Origin: Paucisalibacillus algeriensis
GTDB taxonomy: Bacteria > Bacillota > Bacilli > Bacillales > Amphibacillaceae
Assembly (NCBI RefSeq): GCF_000577245.1
Contig: NZ_CBYO010000007.1
Span: 1-64,000 of the forward strand
Direction: 5' to 3'
Length of the DNA: 64,000 nt
Below, piece after piece: positions 43,016 through 54,891 of this stretch (positions are counted from its first letter, which is position 1; each line of letters opens with the position of its first letter). Position numbers and translations under genes: made by a program. Below the pieces are notes generated by a model. It searched no databases. It had not been told where the DNA came from and was given only the letters and a program-made list of their open reading frames with translations.

Positions 43016-44680
43016 ATGAGAAACTTTATCGCATTCGATATAGGGGGCACGTTAATTAAATACGGCGTTCTTGATGAGAATGGAGGAATTATTTATAAAA
43101 GTGAAACCCTAACCGATGCCCACCTGGGTGGCAAAGAGGTTATTCGTAAGGTAAAAGAAATTGGTGACAATCTATTAGCGAATCATGACATAAGTGGAAT
43201 TTGTATTAGTACAGCTGGCCAAGTAGATTCACGAAAAGGCACAATTCTATATGCTTCCTCCCTTATTCCTGAATATACAGGAATGCCTGTAAAACAAGAG
43301 TTAGAAGAGTACTTCCAATTACCAGTAGCAGTAGAAAATGACGTGAATTGTGTTGGTCTGGCAGAATCATGGATAGGAAAAGGGAAAAACACCAAAAGTA
43401 TGTTTTGTCTAACAATTGGAACTGGCATAGGTGGAAGCTATGTTATAGATAACAAGCTACACACTGGCCATAGTTTCAGTGGCGGAGAAATTGGTTACAT
43501 CCCAATGGAAGGAATTCAATTTCAAGACCTTGCTTCTACTCGGAATTTAATTAAAAATGTAGCAAAACGAAAAGGGATTTCAGAAGAAGAAATTAATGGA
43601 AAGAAGATATTTGAATTAGCAATTACAGGTGATGAAATTTGTATAGAAGAAATTAACCGCCTTGTATATTATCTATCAAAAGGTATCGCTATTATCGCAT
43701 ATATGATGAATCCAGAAATGATAGTTATCGGTGGAGGAATCACCTATCAAAAAGAGTACTTATATCCAATTATTTTGGAACAGCTAAAGAAAGATTTGCT
43801 CCCAACTATTTTAGAAAAAACAAAAATAGAAATCGCTAGCAATCTTAATAACGCAGGCATGATCGGGGCGTTAAGGCATTTTTTACTCGAAGAATCCATA
43901 CAACCATTTAATCGAATAACAACAATGATTGAATCGAAAAAACATAAATTGACCAAAGGTGAAAAGAATATTGCCGATTACATCATCATGAATCTGAGCG
44001 ATGTACCAAACCACACCATTTCTGAGTTGGCAAAAAAAATCAATGTATCCGAATCGATGATAACAAGATTCTGTCAAAAACTTGAAATTGGTTCTTACAG
44101 CAAGTTAAAACTAATGGCAAAAGAGGCTATTATAGGCACAAGGCTTCATGACAAGAATGAAGTAACAAGCTTAGTAAAAACGAGAGATGAATATCTTACT
44201 GTCCTAAGTAAAATAGATACCTTAAATCTTGCAACGAATTTATCAAAACTAGGGAGTTTGCTATCCACTTCAAATAGAATTGTACTATATGCTTCCGAAG
44301 AATTGGAGTATATTACGAAACAATTAAAATATAAGCTTATGGAGTTTAAAATACCAGTTGAGGTCTTTACCAATCAATTTCAAATGGAGAGTTCCATTCA
44401 CCTGTTGGATGAACACTCCGTAGTAATCGGAATCAGCAGCTCAGGTTTTAATCAACATATAATGAGATTATTTGATACCGCTAAAAAGCTTGGTTCTATC
44501 CTTATTGGAATTACTAGTCAACAAGATTCACCTATTTCTGAATGCGCGGATATGTCTTTCTTCGTCCCTGCTACAGAAGATGGTAGAAAGGATTCTGCCA
44601 TAGAGATTTCTATTCTTTATCTAGTGGATGTAATTTTGAACGAATTACAAACTGAAAGCACTAATGTAATTAACCTATGA
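43016..44680 (+). CDS. ROK sugar kinase fused to an RpiR-family regulator
   Basis: Residues 1 to about 295 form a ROK kinase: FIAFDIGGTLIKYGV (phosphate loop), ENDVNCVGLAESWIGKGK, TIGTGIGGSYVIDNKLHTG and GGEIGYIP. The cysteine zinc motif of many ROK proteins is not evident. Residues about 305-554 are a complete RpiR/MurR-type regulator: helix-turn-helix HTISELAKKINVSESMITRF, then a SIS sugar-phosphate domain including VVIGISSSGFNQ. One polypeptide could phosphorylate the imported sugar and sense the phosphorylated product. The DNA is continuous with no stop or frameshift between parts. ManNAc is a plausible kinase substrate because nanE follows. Confidence 0.88.
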   Translation: MRNFIAFDIGGTLIKYGVLDENGGIIYKSETLTDAHLGGKEVIRKVKEIGDNLLANHDISGICISTAGQVDSRKGTILYASSLIPEYTGMPVKQELEEYFQLPVAVENDVNCVGLAESWIGKGKNTKSMFCLTIGTGIGGSYVIDNKLHTGHSFSGGEIGYIPMEGIQFQDLASTRNLIKNVAKRKGISEEEINGKKIFELAITGDEICIEEINRLVYYLSKGIAIIAYMMNPEMIVIGGGITYQKEYLYPIILEQLKKDLLPTILEKTKIEIASNLNNAGMIGALRHFLLEESIQPFNRITTMIESKKHKLTKGEKNIADYIIMNLSDVPNHTISELAKKINVSESMITRFCQKLEIGSYSKLKLMAKEAIIGTRLHDKNEVTSLVKTRDEYLTVLSKIDTLNLATNLSKLGSLLSTSNRIVLYASEELEYITKQLKYKLMEFKIPVEVFTNQFQMESSIHLLDEHSVVIGISSSGFNQHIMRLFDTAKKLGSILIGITSQQDSPISECADMSFFVPATEDGRKDSAIEISILYLVDVILNELQTESTNVINL

Positions 44681-44713
44681 TAATTGGAAATATTCGAATA
44701 GGAGACAAAACAG

Positions 44714-46234
44714 ATGCGTATTATTTATCTTCCAATCGATGAACGACCTTGTAACACAATATATGTTGAACGAATAGCAGCCTCTACCTCTGATGTAGAA
44801 CTGCTCTTACCTCCAACTGAGTTACTTGGAAACAAAAAGTCCCCAGCTGATACCGAACAAATATGGGAATGGATTTTAGAACAGGCACCATTGTCCGAAG
44901 CTTTGATTTTAAGTATTGACTTGTTGGTCTATGGAGGACTACTCCCTTCTCGCCTTCACTACCTGCCAGAGGAGACAGGTTTAAAGTGGATGGATCGAAT
45001 GCGTATGTTTCATAAAAAGTTCCCAAACATTCGTATCTATGCATCCAATCTTATCATGCGGACGCCAAAATATAGTTCAAGTGACGAGGAACCTGACTAC
45101 TATGAAGATTGGGGTAGAGAGATTTTCCTTAATGCCTTCCTCCAAGATAAAGGGCGACATATTGAATTAACTGAAGATGAAAAAAGAGAACTACAGCACA
45201 TCAAACAGAATCTACCAAAACAATTTGTAGATGACTATGAATCTAGAAGAAAATTTAATAGAAACATAAATCTACAAGTGTTAGAACTAATTAATGAAGG
45301 CGTTATTAGTTTTCTAGTTATACCACAGGATGATAGTGCTGAGTATGGTTATACAGCACAGGATCAAAATATAATCGTTAAAAAAAGAGAACAGTTGCGT
45401 CTATTTCATCAAGTGCACATCTATCCTGGTGCAGACGAAGTAGGGGCTACTTTACTTGCTAGAGTATACAACGATTTTCATCAAAAATATCCAAAAATTT
45501 TTCCTATATGGAGCAGCACTTTAGGTGCACAACTCATTCCAATGTATGAAGACAGACCATTTGGCGAAAGTCTAAAAGCACATATTCTAGCTAGTGGTTG
45601 TCACGTTGCAGATTCTGCTGAAACTGCAGATATTATTCTTGCCTACAATACACCAGGACGTGTTATGCAAGAAGCATGGTACCAAGGTAAAAAAGATGTG
45701 ACCTATTCTAGTTTCAGAAATCTTCTACTTTTTGTAGAGCAAATGAAGAGCTACTTAGACCGGGGAAAACATGTCATTGTCGCAGACTCTGCATATGCAA
45801 ATGGCGGTGATGGAAACCTCATTACCTTATTGGATGAAGCAGGAATACTAGAACAACTTACCTCCTATAAAGGATGGAATACGAACTGCAATACGTTAGG
45901 TTCCACCATCGCTCAAGGTGTTCTAGGTTTAGATGGTCTTGAACAACAAATGAAAGAAAACATCATCTACCACATACTCGATGACTATTTCTATCAATCC
46001 GAGATTCGAATGAAAATGGTTGATGATTTCTTACCGGAGCATAATTTAACTTATTTTGATTTAAAAGATAAAGCAGATATCGTGAACCAGGAACGCGATC
46101 GTCGTCTATTAATCTGTTTTGAAGAAACACTGAAAAATAGTTTTCAACAGGTGAAGTTTGAAAACCTAGGTAGCTACGCTCCTTGGAATCGAATGTTTGA
46201 GCTTGGCATTGACCTAAAAGTGAAATTCAACTAA
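44714..46234 (+). CDS. DUF4127 family protein
   Basis: The 506-residue cytoplasmic protein has the DUF4127 signature LPIDERPCNTIYVERIA at the N-terminus, SIDLLVYGGLLPSRLH, VIPQDDSAEYG and YPGADEVGATLLAR, plus ADSAYANGGD and NTNCNTLGSTIAQG. No signal peptide is present. The family has no established activity known to me; conserved D, E, H and N residues suggest an enzyme. It lies inside an operon for a sugar containing or yielding ManNAc, so it may be a glycosidase or lyase for the imported glycoside. Confidence 0.8.
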   Translation: MRIIYLPIDERPCNTIYVERIAASTSDVELLLPPTELLGNKKSPADTEQIWEWILEQAPLSEALILSIDLLVYGGLLPSRLHYLPEETGLKWMDRMRMFHKKFPNIRIYASNLIMRTPKYSSSDEEPDYYEDWGREIFLNAFLQDKGRHIELTEDEKRELQHIKQNLPKQFVDDYESRRKFNRNINLQVLELINEGVISFLVIPQDDSAEYGYTAQDQNIIVKKREQLRLFHQVHIYPGADEVGATLLARVYNDFHQKYPKIFPIWSSTLGAQLIPMYEDRPFGESLKAHILASGCHVADSAETADIILAYNTPGRVMQEAWYQGKKDVTYSSFRNLLLFVEQMKSYLDRGKHVIVADSAYANGGDGNLITLLDEAGILEQLTSYKGWNTNCNTLGSTIAQGVLGLDGLEQQMKENIIYHILDDYFYQSEIRMKMVDDFLPEHNLTYFDLKDKADIVNQERDRRLLICFEETLKNSFQQVKFENLGSYAPWNRMFELGIDLKVKFN

Positions 46235-46254
46235 TGAAGACAGGAGACAATAGT

Positions 46255-46953
46255 ATGAGTACTTCAGATTTTCTATCAACCATTCAAGGAAAGCTAATTG
46301 TATCATGTCAAGCACTTGAGGATGAGCCACTTCATGGTTCAAGCCTAATGGCAAAGATGGCTGAAGCAGCAAAAGTCGGCGGTGCAAAGGCAATTCGGTG
46401 TAATACAGTAAGTGATGCAGTAGCTATCAAGAAACAGACAGGACTGCCAATTATCGCGATTATAAAACGTGATTACACTGATTCAGATATCTATATTACT
46501 CCAACATTAAAGGAAGTAAAAGAATTACTTGCTATTAATCCTGAAGTGATAGCCTTGGATGCCACCAACCGAAGAAGACCGAATGATGAGGGTTTAAAGG
46601 ATATTGTTCATTATATTCATGAAAATAGTGACACACTTGTCATGGGTGATATCGCTACGTTACAAGATGCAGCATATGCCAATGATTGTCAGGTCGACAT
46701 CCTCTCCTCCACCCTCTCTGGGTATACAGAGGAAACAGCACAGAAACATGGTCCTGACTTTGAACTGGTAAAAGAGTTAACAAGAAAATATAACATTCCT
46801 ATTATTGCTGAAGGAAAACTGAACACCCCAGATGATGCTAAGAGGATGCTAGATTTGGGAGCTTGGTCTGTCGTAGTAGGTGGTGCCATTACAAGACCAC
46901 AATTAATTACAAAATCCTTCGTTTCCGCTATTAAAGGAAAGGAGATATTCTAA
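46255..46953 (+). CDS. nanE: N-acetylmannosamine-6-phosphate 2-epimerase
   Basis: This TIM-barrel enzyme converts ManNAc-6-P to GlcNAc-6-P. It has 232 residues, with GKLIVSCQALEDEPLHGS, AIRCNTVSDAVAIKKQTGLP, IKRDYTDSDIYITPT and IAEGKLNTPDDAKRMLDLGA, all family-typical. I chose the ATG at 46255, with AGGAGA 7 bases upstream, over 46234. No nanA sialate lyase is present, so the source is ManNAc or a ManNAc-containing glycan rather than clearly sialic acid. It shares one base with the next gene. Confidence 0.92.
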   Translation: MSTSDFLSTIQGKLIVSCQALEDEPLHGSSLMAKMAEAAKVGGAKAIRCNTVSDAVAIKKQTGLPIIAIIKRDYTDSDIYITPTLKEVKELLAINPEVIALDATNRRRPNDEGLKDIVHYIHENSDTLVMGDIATLQDAAYANDCQVDILSSTLSGYTEETAQKHGPDFELVKELTRKYNIPIIAEGKLNTPDDAKRMLDLGAWSVVVGGAITRPQLITKSFVSAIKGKEIF

Positions 46954-48527
46954 TGAAACATAAAACTGCTGACGTCATTATTATTGGCGGAGGTCTCGGT
47001 GGCTGTATGGCAGCACTATCTGTAGCAAAAAGTGGATTTTCAGTTATTTTGACAGAAGAAACGGATTGGATAGGGGGCCAGTTAACTAGCCAAGGAGTTC
47101 CACCAGATGAACATCCATGGATTGAAGAATTTGGTTGTACTTCTACCTACCGTGAATTTAGAAATAGAATTAGAGCTTACTATAAATCAAATTATCCTTT
47201 AAGAGAAGAAGCAAAAAATGACGCTATTCTCAATCCAGGTAATGGCTGGGTAAGTCGACTTTCTCATGAACCAAAGGTGGCATTACAAGTGTTAGAAGAT
47301 ATGTTAGCACCCTATGTAAACAGTGGAAGTATCCAGCTTCTATTGAACTATCTGCCAACCGCAGCAGAGGCTTCAGAGGATATGGTTCGATCCGTGACAG
47401 TGAGCCATACATCAAAAAATGAACAAATTATACTCTGCGGAACCTATTTTTTAGATGCTACGGAATGTGGGGATTTACTTCCACTTGCTGGGGTAGAATA
47501 TGTCATTGGTGCTGAATCTAGGAAAGAAACGAATGAACCTCATGCATTGGAAGAGGCTAACCCTGAAGATGTTCAATCCATTACTCATGTATTCGCTGTT
47601 GATTATATAGATGGTAAGGATTTTACTATTCCAAAGCCTAAGCAATATGACTATTGGAAGACTTATATCCCAAGCTTTTCCAACCGGCCATTAATTAGCT
47701 GGCATGCAGTGAATTCAGCTGATACATCCACATTGAAAGAATTTACGCTATTTCCAAACAATCAGAATATCCCTTCCCTCTTTACCTATCGAAGGGTACT
47801 GGATACAACCATATTAGAAAATCCTATTTACCCAGGTGATATCTCACTAATTAATTGGCCACAGAATGATTATTTTCTTGGTTCTATTATAGATGTATCT
47901 GCGGAAGAAAGAAAAAAGCATTTAGAAGGTGCGAAACAATTAAGCCTATCCCTATTATATTGGTTGCAAACGGAAGCACCGAGACTAGATGGAGGGAAAG
48001 GTTTTCCAGGTCTACGATTACGTGGTGATGTCCTAGGAACAGAAGATGGCTTTGCAAAGTATCCTTATATTCGTGAATCTCGGAGAATTAAAGCGGTACA
48101 AACCATTAAAGAACAAGACGTAAGTAAAGAAGCACGTGGAAAAGAAGGAATCCGAACATTTTCAGATAGTGTCGGTGTCGGAAGTTATCATCTCGATTTA
48201 CACCATACAACTAAAACAAATCGAACCTTTTATATTCCAAGTTACCCTTATGAAATTCCACTTGGAGCGCTAATACCAATCCGAATGAAGAATTTATTAC
48301 CAGCTTGTAAGAATATCGGAACAACCCAGATCACTAATGGCTGCTACCGATTACATCCAACAGAATGGAATATTGGTGAATCTGTCGGTTACCTTACCAC
48401 GTACGCTTTGAAACATAATATTGAACCAAGGGAAGTGCGGAAAAATCCGGAACACCTTACCGCTTTCCGAGAGCTCCTGAAGGATAATGGAATTCAATTA
48501 CATTGGCCAGATTCGATGAAACTTTAA
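46953..48527 (+). CDS. FAD-dependent oxidoreductase (PF12831 type)
   Basis: The 524-residue flavoprotein begins with DVIIIGGGLGGCMAALSVAKSG and TDWIGGQLTSQGVPPDE, and ends with NLLPACKNIGTTQITNGCYRLHPTEWNIGESVG, the family's FAD-binding C-terminus. YFLDATECGDLLPLAG is a further hallmark. It has no signal peptide. Members accompany glycan operons and may oxidise a sugar hydroxyl; the reaction here is unknown. It starts at a TAATG junction with nanE. Confidence 0.82.
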   Translation: MKHKTADVIIIGGGLGGCMAALSVAKSGFSVILTEETDWIGGQLTSQGVPPDEHPWIEEFGCTSTYREFRNRIRAYYKSNYPLREEAKNDAILNPGNGWVSRLSHEPKVALQVLEDMLAPYVNSGSIQLLLNYLPTAAEASEDMVRSVTVSHTSKNEQIILCGTYFLDATECGDLLPLAGVEYVIGAESRKETNEPHALEEANPEDVQSITHVFAVDYIDGKDFTIPKPKQYDYWKTYIPSFSNRPLISWHAVNSADTSTLKEFTLFPNNQNIPSLFTYRRVLDTTILENPIYPGDISLINWPQNDYFLGSIIDVSAEERKKHLEGAKQLSLSLLYWLQTEAPRLDGGKGFPGLRLRGDVLGTEDGFAKYPYIRESRRIKAVQTIKEQDVSKEARGKEGIRTFSDSVGVGSYHLDLHHTTKTNRTFYIPSYPYEIPLGALIPIRMKNLLPACKNIGTTQITNGCYRLHPTEWNIGESVGYLTTYALKHNIEPREVRKNPEHLTAFRELLKDNGIQLHWPDSMKL

Positions 48528-48547
48528 AGAGAAAGGATTTGGAATTC

Positions 48548-49255
48548 GTGGCTCTTATTAAACATGTTTTTCCTAGTCAAATACTAGAACGGGATTTCGA
48601 ATACTATATTCTCTCTAGCCATACACCTACAGAGGAAACATATTTGCTATACGTACAAGATGGTCAAGACTACCTTGAGCTTGGGTCGATTGAATATACC
48701 TTTCAACGATTAATAGAAGCTAAACCAGAAATCGCAAATAAGCTTATTTTGGTCCTGATTCATCCAGGAGATTCAATGGCAAGATGGAATGCTTATCATC
48801 ATAAAGGAAAGGACTTTAAACAGTACATTTCGTTTATGACGAAGGAGTTTATACCTAGCGTGGAGGAAAAATTAGAAAGTAAGATAACCAAACGGGGGCT
48901 TCTTGGAGATTCATTAGCGGCAAATATTTCGCTAAATATAGCCGTGGAAAACCCAGCAAACTGGACCCATCTATTACTCCAATCCGCTGCGGTGTCACCT
49001 ACCGATGTACAACAAATAGAAAACACAGAACAGCTTAATTGGAATGTTCATCAAACGGTTGGACTAAAAGAAGATGAGTTTGTTTCTTTAATCACGAATG
49101 AACCGCTATATATCTTGACTAGAAATCGAATGTTACACCAGAAACTCATAGAAAAAAATGCTCGAGTTCATTATGCCGAAAAAGATTCAAAACATGAGTG
49201 GGTATTTTGGGAGAATGAATTGGTGAATGTGCTGGATTATTTTGTAAGTAATTAG
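48548..49255 (+). CDS. Esterase of the enterochelin-esterase/Esterase-D-like fold
   Basis: The 235-residue alpha/beta hydrolase has the nucleophile motif GLLGDSLAANIS and a late histidine in DSKHEWVFW, consistent with a Ser-Asp-His triad. I chose the GTG at 48548 because AAAGGA lies about 10 bases before it; earlier in-frame starts lie inside the preceding gene. It could remove acetyl or lactyl-type esters from the imported sugar. It is the last gene of the operon. Confidence 0.75.
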   Translation: MALIKHVFPSQILERDFEYYILSSHTPTEETYLLYVQDGQDYLELGSIEYTFQRLIEAKPEIANKLILVLIHPGDSMARWNAYHHKGKDFKQYISFMTKEFIPSVEEKLESKITKRGLLGDSLAANISLNIAVENPANWTHLLLQSAAVSPTDVQQIENTEQLNWNVHQTVGLKEDEFVSLITNEPLYILTRNRMLHQKLIEKNARVHYAEKDSKHEWVFWENELVNVLDYFVSN

Positions 49256-49414
49256 GAAGGTAACACGATGTGACTTCTTTTTTAAGATTGTAGGATAAAT
49301 GGATGGTCACCATGATAGCGGCCTAAACTTAGCACTGGAATTTACGTTAAACGACCTTTAATGGTTCTAACTACTATGTGATCTTTGTATTAAAAAGTGA
49401 ATGCAATCTATTTA

Positions 49415-49485
49415 GGAAGTGTAAACTAAACTGTTTTAGCAAGAGACAGTACGGATTTTACTTCGCAGTCTAGTTTACACTCCCG
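49415..49485. mobile_element. Short inverted-repeat element, MITE-like IS remnant
   Basis: The ends GGAAGTGTAAACTAAACTG (49415) and, inverted, GGGAGTGTAAACTAGACTG (up to 49485) match at 17 of 19 positions and enclose only about 33 bases. The ends look like those of an IS256-type element, which would make it a miniature derivative. That family link is from memory of typical ends and not verified. Confidence 0.55.
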
Positions 49486-49570
49486 TAATAGAGTAATTCT
49501 CTCTCCGATTAGCCTAGCTTTAGTTCATCAATTTTTCCTCAAAAATAGTTCTCCACAGGAGTGTCCCCTC

Positions 49571-49723
49571 ATGATGGAATACAACACCACGATCCTGGAA
49601 GCCCAAAAGCAATATGTCAAAAAAACAGCGTTCAACCTTAGGTATGAAGCTTGCTTACATAACCTCTCCTGCTTTACTGGAAGAAAAGTGGCAGTTATTG
49701 ACCAGAATAAGAATGACCTATAA
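49571..49723 (+). CDS. Short ORF, possible gene fragment
   Basis: A 50-residue ORF beginning MMEYNTTILEAQKQYVKKT has an AGGAG site 9 bases upstream but no recognisable family. It lies between a MITE-like relic and the TSUP gene in a 514-base gap with no other gene. It may be debris of a mobile element. Confidence 0.25.
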   Translation: MMEYNTTILEAQKQYVKKTAFNLRYEACLHNLSCFTGRKVAVIDQNKNDL

Positions 49724-49769
49724 CAATTAAAGCTTCCTCAATATTGATTTGTTCCTTAAGCGATGTTTT

Positions 49770-50555
49770 TTACCCCTTAACAACATTATAAATATTAATC
49801 AATATCATAATCACGATTACAATATTAAATATCCGCTCTATCCTCCTACTTGTGAGTTTTTGCACAAATATACTTCCGATTAATCCCCCTATACTTCCGC
49901 CAAGAATCATATACCATATAATCGATAAATCATAGGAACCAAATCCGGTTGTAGTACCAACTAGGATTAATGAAGACAATTGGGAGAAAAAGATAATATA
50001 GATAGAATTGATACTTGCTTGCTTAGCATCCATCGAAAAGAAAAATATGAGTAACGCCATGTTTAAAGGCCCACCGCCAATACCAAGAAAGGCTGCGATT
50101 AACCCTAGCAACACACCCGCCAATAAAATACCCAGTTTATTTTTCATTTGATAAGTAACCATATTCTTTTGAAACTTTATATAAATAAAAATAATTAAGA
50201 GTAAAATCGCAAGTACACTAGCTTGAATTTTACCAATTAGTTGTTCTAAGCCAATCTCTAGGACAAAAAAGTTAAAAATCCACTTCCCTATAAAACCTCC
50301 AAGAATAGATCCAAAAGCAATAATAAATCCGTTTTTCCTATCAATTGCAACCTTAGATATTCTCAATTTAATAAGGGACACGGTAGCCATGGCCAGCACA
50401 GTCGCTGCAGACAATACCCCTATGGTTGGCAAGTCATAATCATTAAAAAAATCAAGCAGAGGTTTAATAATAATTCCTCCGCCTAATCCTGCCATTGACC
50501 CTACTACAGATGCTAGTAATGCAATTAGTAAATATAATAGTATAATAGTAATCAT
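49770..50555 (-). CDS. TSUP (TauE/SafE) family membrane permease
   Basis: The protein of about 261 residues has eight hydrophobic segments and the two duplicated TSUP motifs, VVGSMAGLGGGIIIKPLL near the N-terminus and LGLIAAFLGIGGGPLNMALL in the middle. The family moves sulfite, sulfonates or related anions. The start is uncertain: ATG 50555 directly abuts GGAG, and the sequence before it is a GGGGAC repeat, so the native 5' end may have been displaced. Confidence 0.78.
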   Translation of the reverse strand: MITIILLYLLIALLASVVGSMAGLGGGIIIKPLLDFFNDYDLPTIGVLSAATVLAMATVSLIKLRISKVAIDRKNGFIIAFGSILGGFIGKWIFNFFVLEIGLEQLIGKIQASVLAILLLIIFIYIKFQKNMVTYQMKNKLGILLAGVLLGLIAAFLGIGGGPLNMALLIFFFSMDAKQASINSIYIIFFSQLSSLILVGTTTGFGSYDLSIIWYMILGGSIGGLIGSIFVQKLTSRRIERIFNIVIVIMILINIYNVVKG

Positions 50556-50574
50556 CTCCGGTTGTGTAAAACTT

Positions 50575-50622
50575 GGGGACGGTTGGTATGTTTCTCTACT
50601 ATGGAGCACACTAACTGTCCCC
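50575..50622. repeat. 48-bp GGGGACGG inverted repeat
   Basis: GGGGACGGTT (50575) is inverted as AACTGTCCCC (ending 50622), with one mismatch. It resembles the ykoC terminator stem and lies directly upstream of the TSUP gene. Confidence 0.65.
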
Positions 50623-50671
50623 TTTAGGTGTCATCTTTAAAATCTAATAATACGTGAAGCTACTACTTGTA

Positions 50672-52938
<2,267 letters not shown>

Positions 52939-52944
52939 ACCATA

Positions 52945-54825
52945 TCATCTCGCATATATTAGAGTCATACCAATATCCTTTAAATCAGCTTTATTATTTT
53001 CTTTAGGTGTAATTTCTGCAAAATCACCCGAATTAATAACTACAATTGCAGTAGATGTGTCATACCCAGCTTTTTTAATATTTTTGATATCAAAGGCTAA
53101 TAGTTTGTCCCCTTTTTCTACTCGTTGACCTTCTTCAATAAACTTTTCAAAATGTTTTCCTTGTAATTCAACCGTATTAATTCCCACATGAATCATAAGT
53201 TCCACATTATTATCTAGTTTTATACCAATTGCATGTAAGGACGGGAATATTAACGAAATAACTCCTGAATCAGGTGCATAAACAACACCCTCTGTAGGCT
53301 TCACATAGATTCCTTTTCCAATAGATTCAGATGAAAACACTTCATCATTAATATCCTTAATATTAAATACCTCCCCTTTTATAGGTACATTCAAAGCTAG
53401 GTCTCCAACCATCTCTTGCTCCTTATTAGCATTGGTTTCCTCGGTTGGGGATCCTTCCACTTCATCTTTATAGCCAAAGAAGTATGTTAGGACTGCGGCA
53501 CCAACAAATGAAATTAATAATCCAATAATAAACAGGATAAATAGTCTCATACCTGGTTCTGCATAGACTGCTAATGTCAGGACACCCTGATTTGCAAAGG
53601 TCGTACCATACGTACCTGCCCATCCAATAACGCCTCCACCAATAGCTCCACTAATGACTGCGAAGAGCATTGGCTTTTTGTATCGTAAGTTAACCCCATA
53701 TATTGCCGGTTCAGTAATACCAAATAACGCTGTAATACTCGCGGATAACGAAATTGTTTTTAAACCTTTGTCTTTTGTTTTTAAGAATACACCTAATGCA
53801 GCTCCTGCTTGAGAAAGGTTAGCAGCAGTTGTAAAGGCAAATAGTGTTGTTCTTCCAGTTGTCGCAATATCATTTAAACCAATAGGTACAATTGCACGAT
53901 GCGCCCCAAAAATAACAAAAATACACCACATTCCACCAATGAAAGCGCCACTTAATGCCGGCGAAAAGTCTATTAAACCTTTGTAACCCGCACTGATAAC
54001 ATTTCCTATATATATTCCAATAGGACCGAATAATAATAGAGTTGCAGGAATCATAATTAACATGGAAAAAGCAGGAACTACAATTAGCTTAATAGCCTCT
54101 GGAATATATTTTCTTAGAAACTTTTCTACATAAGATAATATTAATACCGCAATGATGATAGGAATTACAGATGAAGTATAGGTTGCTTTAGTAACTGTAA
54201 ACCCTAGTAAGGTTACTGCCTCTTCTGAAGCTAACATCGATACGATACTTGGATAAACCAACGTTCCTCCAATAATCATACCTACATAAGGATTCGCTTT
54301 AAAGGTTTTTGCACTCGTATAACCTAGAATAACCGGCATAAAATAGAAAATTGCATCTGATGCAGCAAATAAGATCTGATACGTATCTGTTGCTTTAAAA
54401 TCATAGTCAAAATATGAAGCACTTACTAGTGCGATAACGGCTAGAATCCCTTTAATCATCCCTGAACCTGCTAATGCAGGAATAATTGGGGTAAAGATGC
54501 TTGCAAAAGTCTGTATGGCTCTATTAAATAGACTTCCATCGGATTGCTTAGATGGAGCTGGTGTGGTTTCATCATCTAACTCTCCAACGATATCAATGAC
54601 AGCATCATAGACATCATTTACCTTGTTTCCTACCACAACTTGAAATTGCCCAATACTTTCAATAACAGAAATGACTTCATCCTTCTTTTCTATCGTTTCT
54701 TTATCTGCTTTTGTTTTATCTTTTAAGACAAAACGCAATCTTGTAACACAATGTGACAGAGAAGATATATTCTCTTTCCCGCCAACTAACTGAACAATCT
54801 CTTCAGCTAACTTTTGATAGCTCAT
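52945..54825 (-). CDS. bglP: Beta-glucoside PTS enzyme IIBCA
   Basis: The 626-residue membrane permease phosphorylates beta-glucosides on entry. The order is IIB (Cys26 in SLSHCVTRLRFVL), IIC (about 105-455, with IFGAHRAIVPIGLND and FGITEPAIYGVNL), then IIA (about 475-626, with the phosphorylated His in VELMIHVGINTVEL). It lies six bases before licT and after a RAT/terminator leader. Confidence 0.93.
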   Translation of the reverse strand: MSYQKLAEEIVQLVGGKENISSLSHCVTRLRFVLKDKTKADKETIEKKDEVISVIESIGQFQVVVGNKVNDVYDAVIDIVGELDDETTPAPSKQSDGSLFNRAIQTFASIFTPIIPALAGSGMIKGILAVIALVSASYFDYDFKATDTYQILFAASDAIFYFMPVILGYTSAKTFKANPYVGMIIGGTLVYPSIVSMLASEEAVTLLGFTVTKATYTSSVIPIIIAVLILSYVEKFLRKYIPEAIKLIVVPAFSMLIMIPATLLLFGPIGIYIGNVISAGYKGLIDFSPALSGAFIGGMWCIFVIFGAHRAIVPIGLNDIATTGRTTLFAFTTAANLSQAGAALGVFLKTKDKGLKTISLSASITALFGITEPAIYGVNLRYKKPMLFAVISGAIGGGVIGWAGTYGTTFANQGVLTLAVYAEPGMRLFILFIIGLLISFVGAAVLTYFFGYKDEVEGSPTEETNANKEQEMVGDLALNVPIKGEVFNIKDINDEVFSSESIGKGIYVKPTEGVVYAPDSGVISLIFPSLHAIGIKLDNNVELMIHVGINTVELQGKHFEKFIEEGQRVEKGDKLLAFDIKNIKKAGYDTSTAIVVINSGDFAEITPKENNKADLKDIGMTLIYAR

Positions 54826-54891
54826 AAAAATTCTCCCTTTTATTAGTAGATTTCAATTATATACTCGGCCAAGTATTTTCCCTATAAAAAC

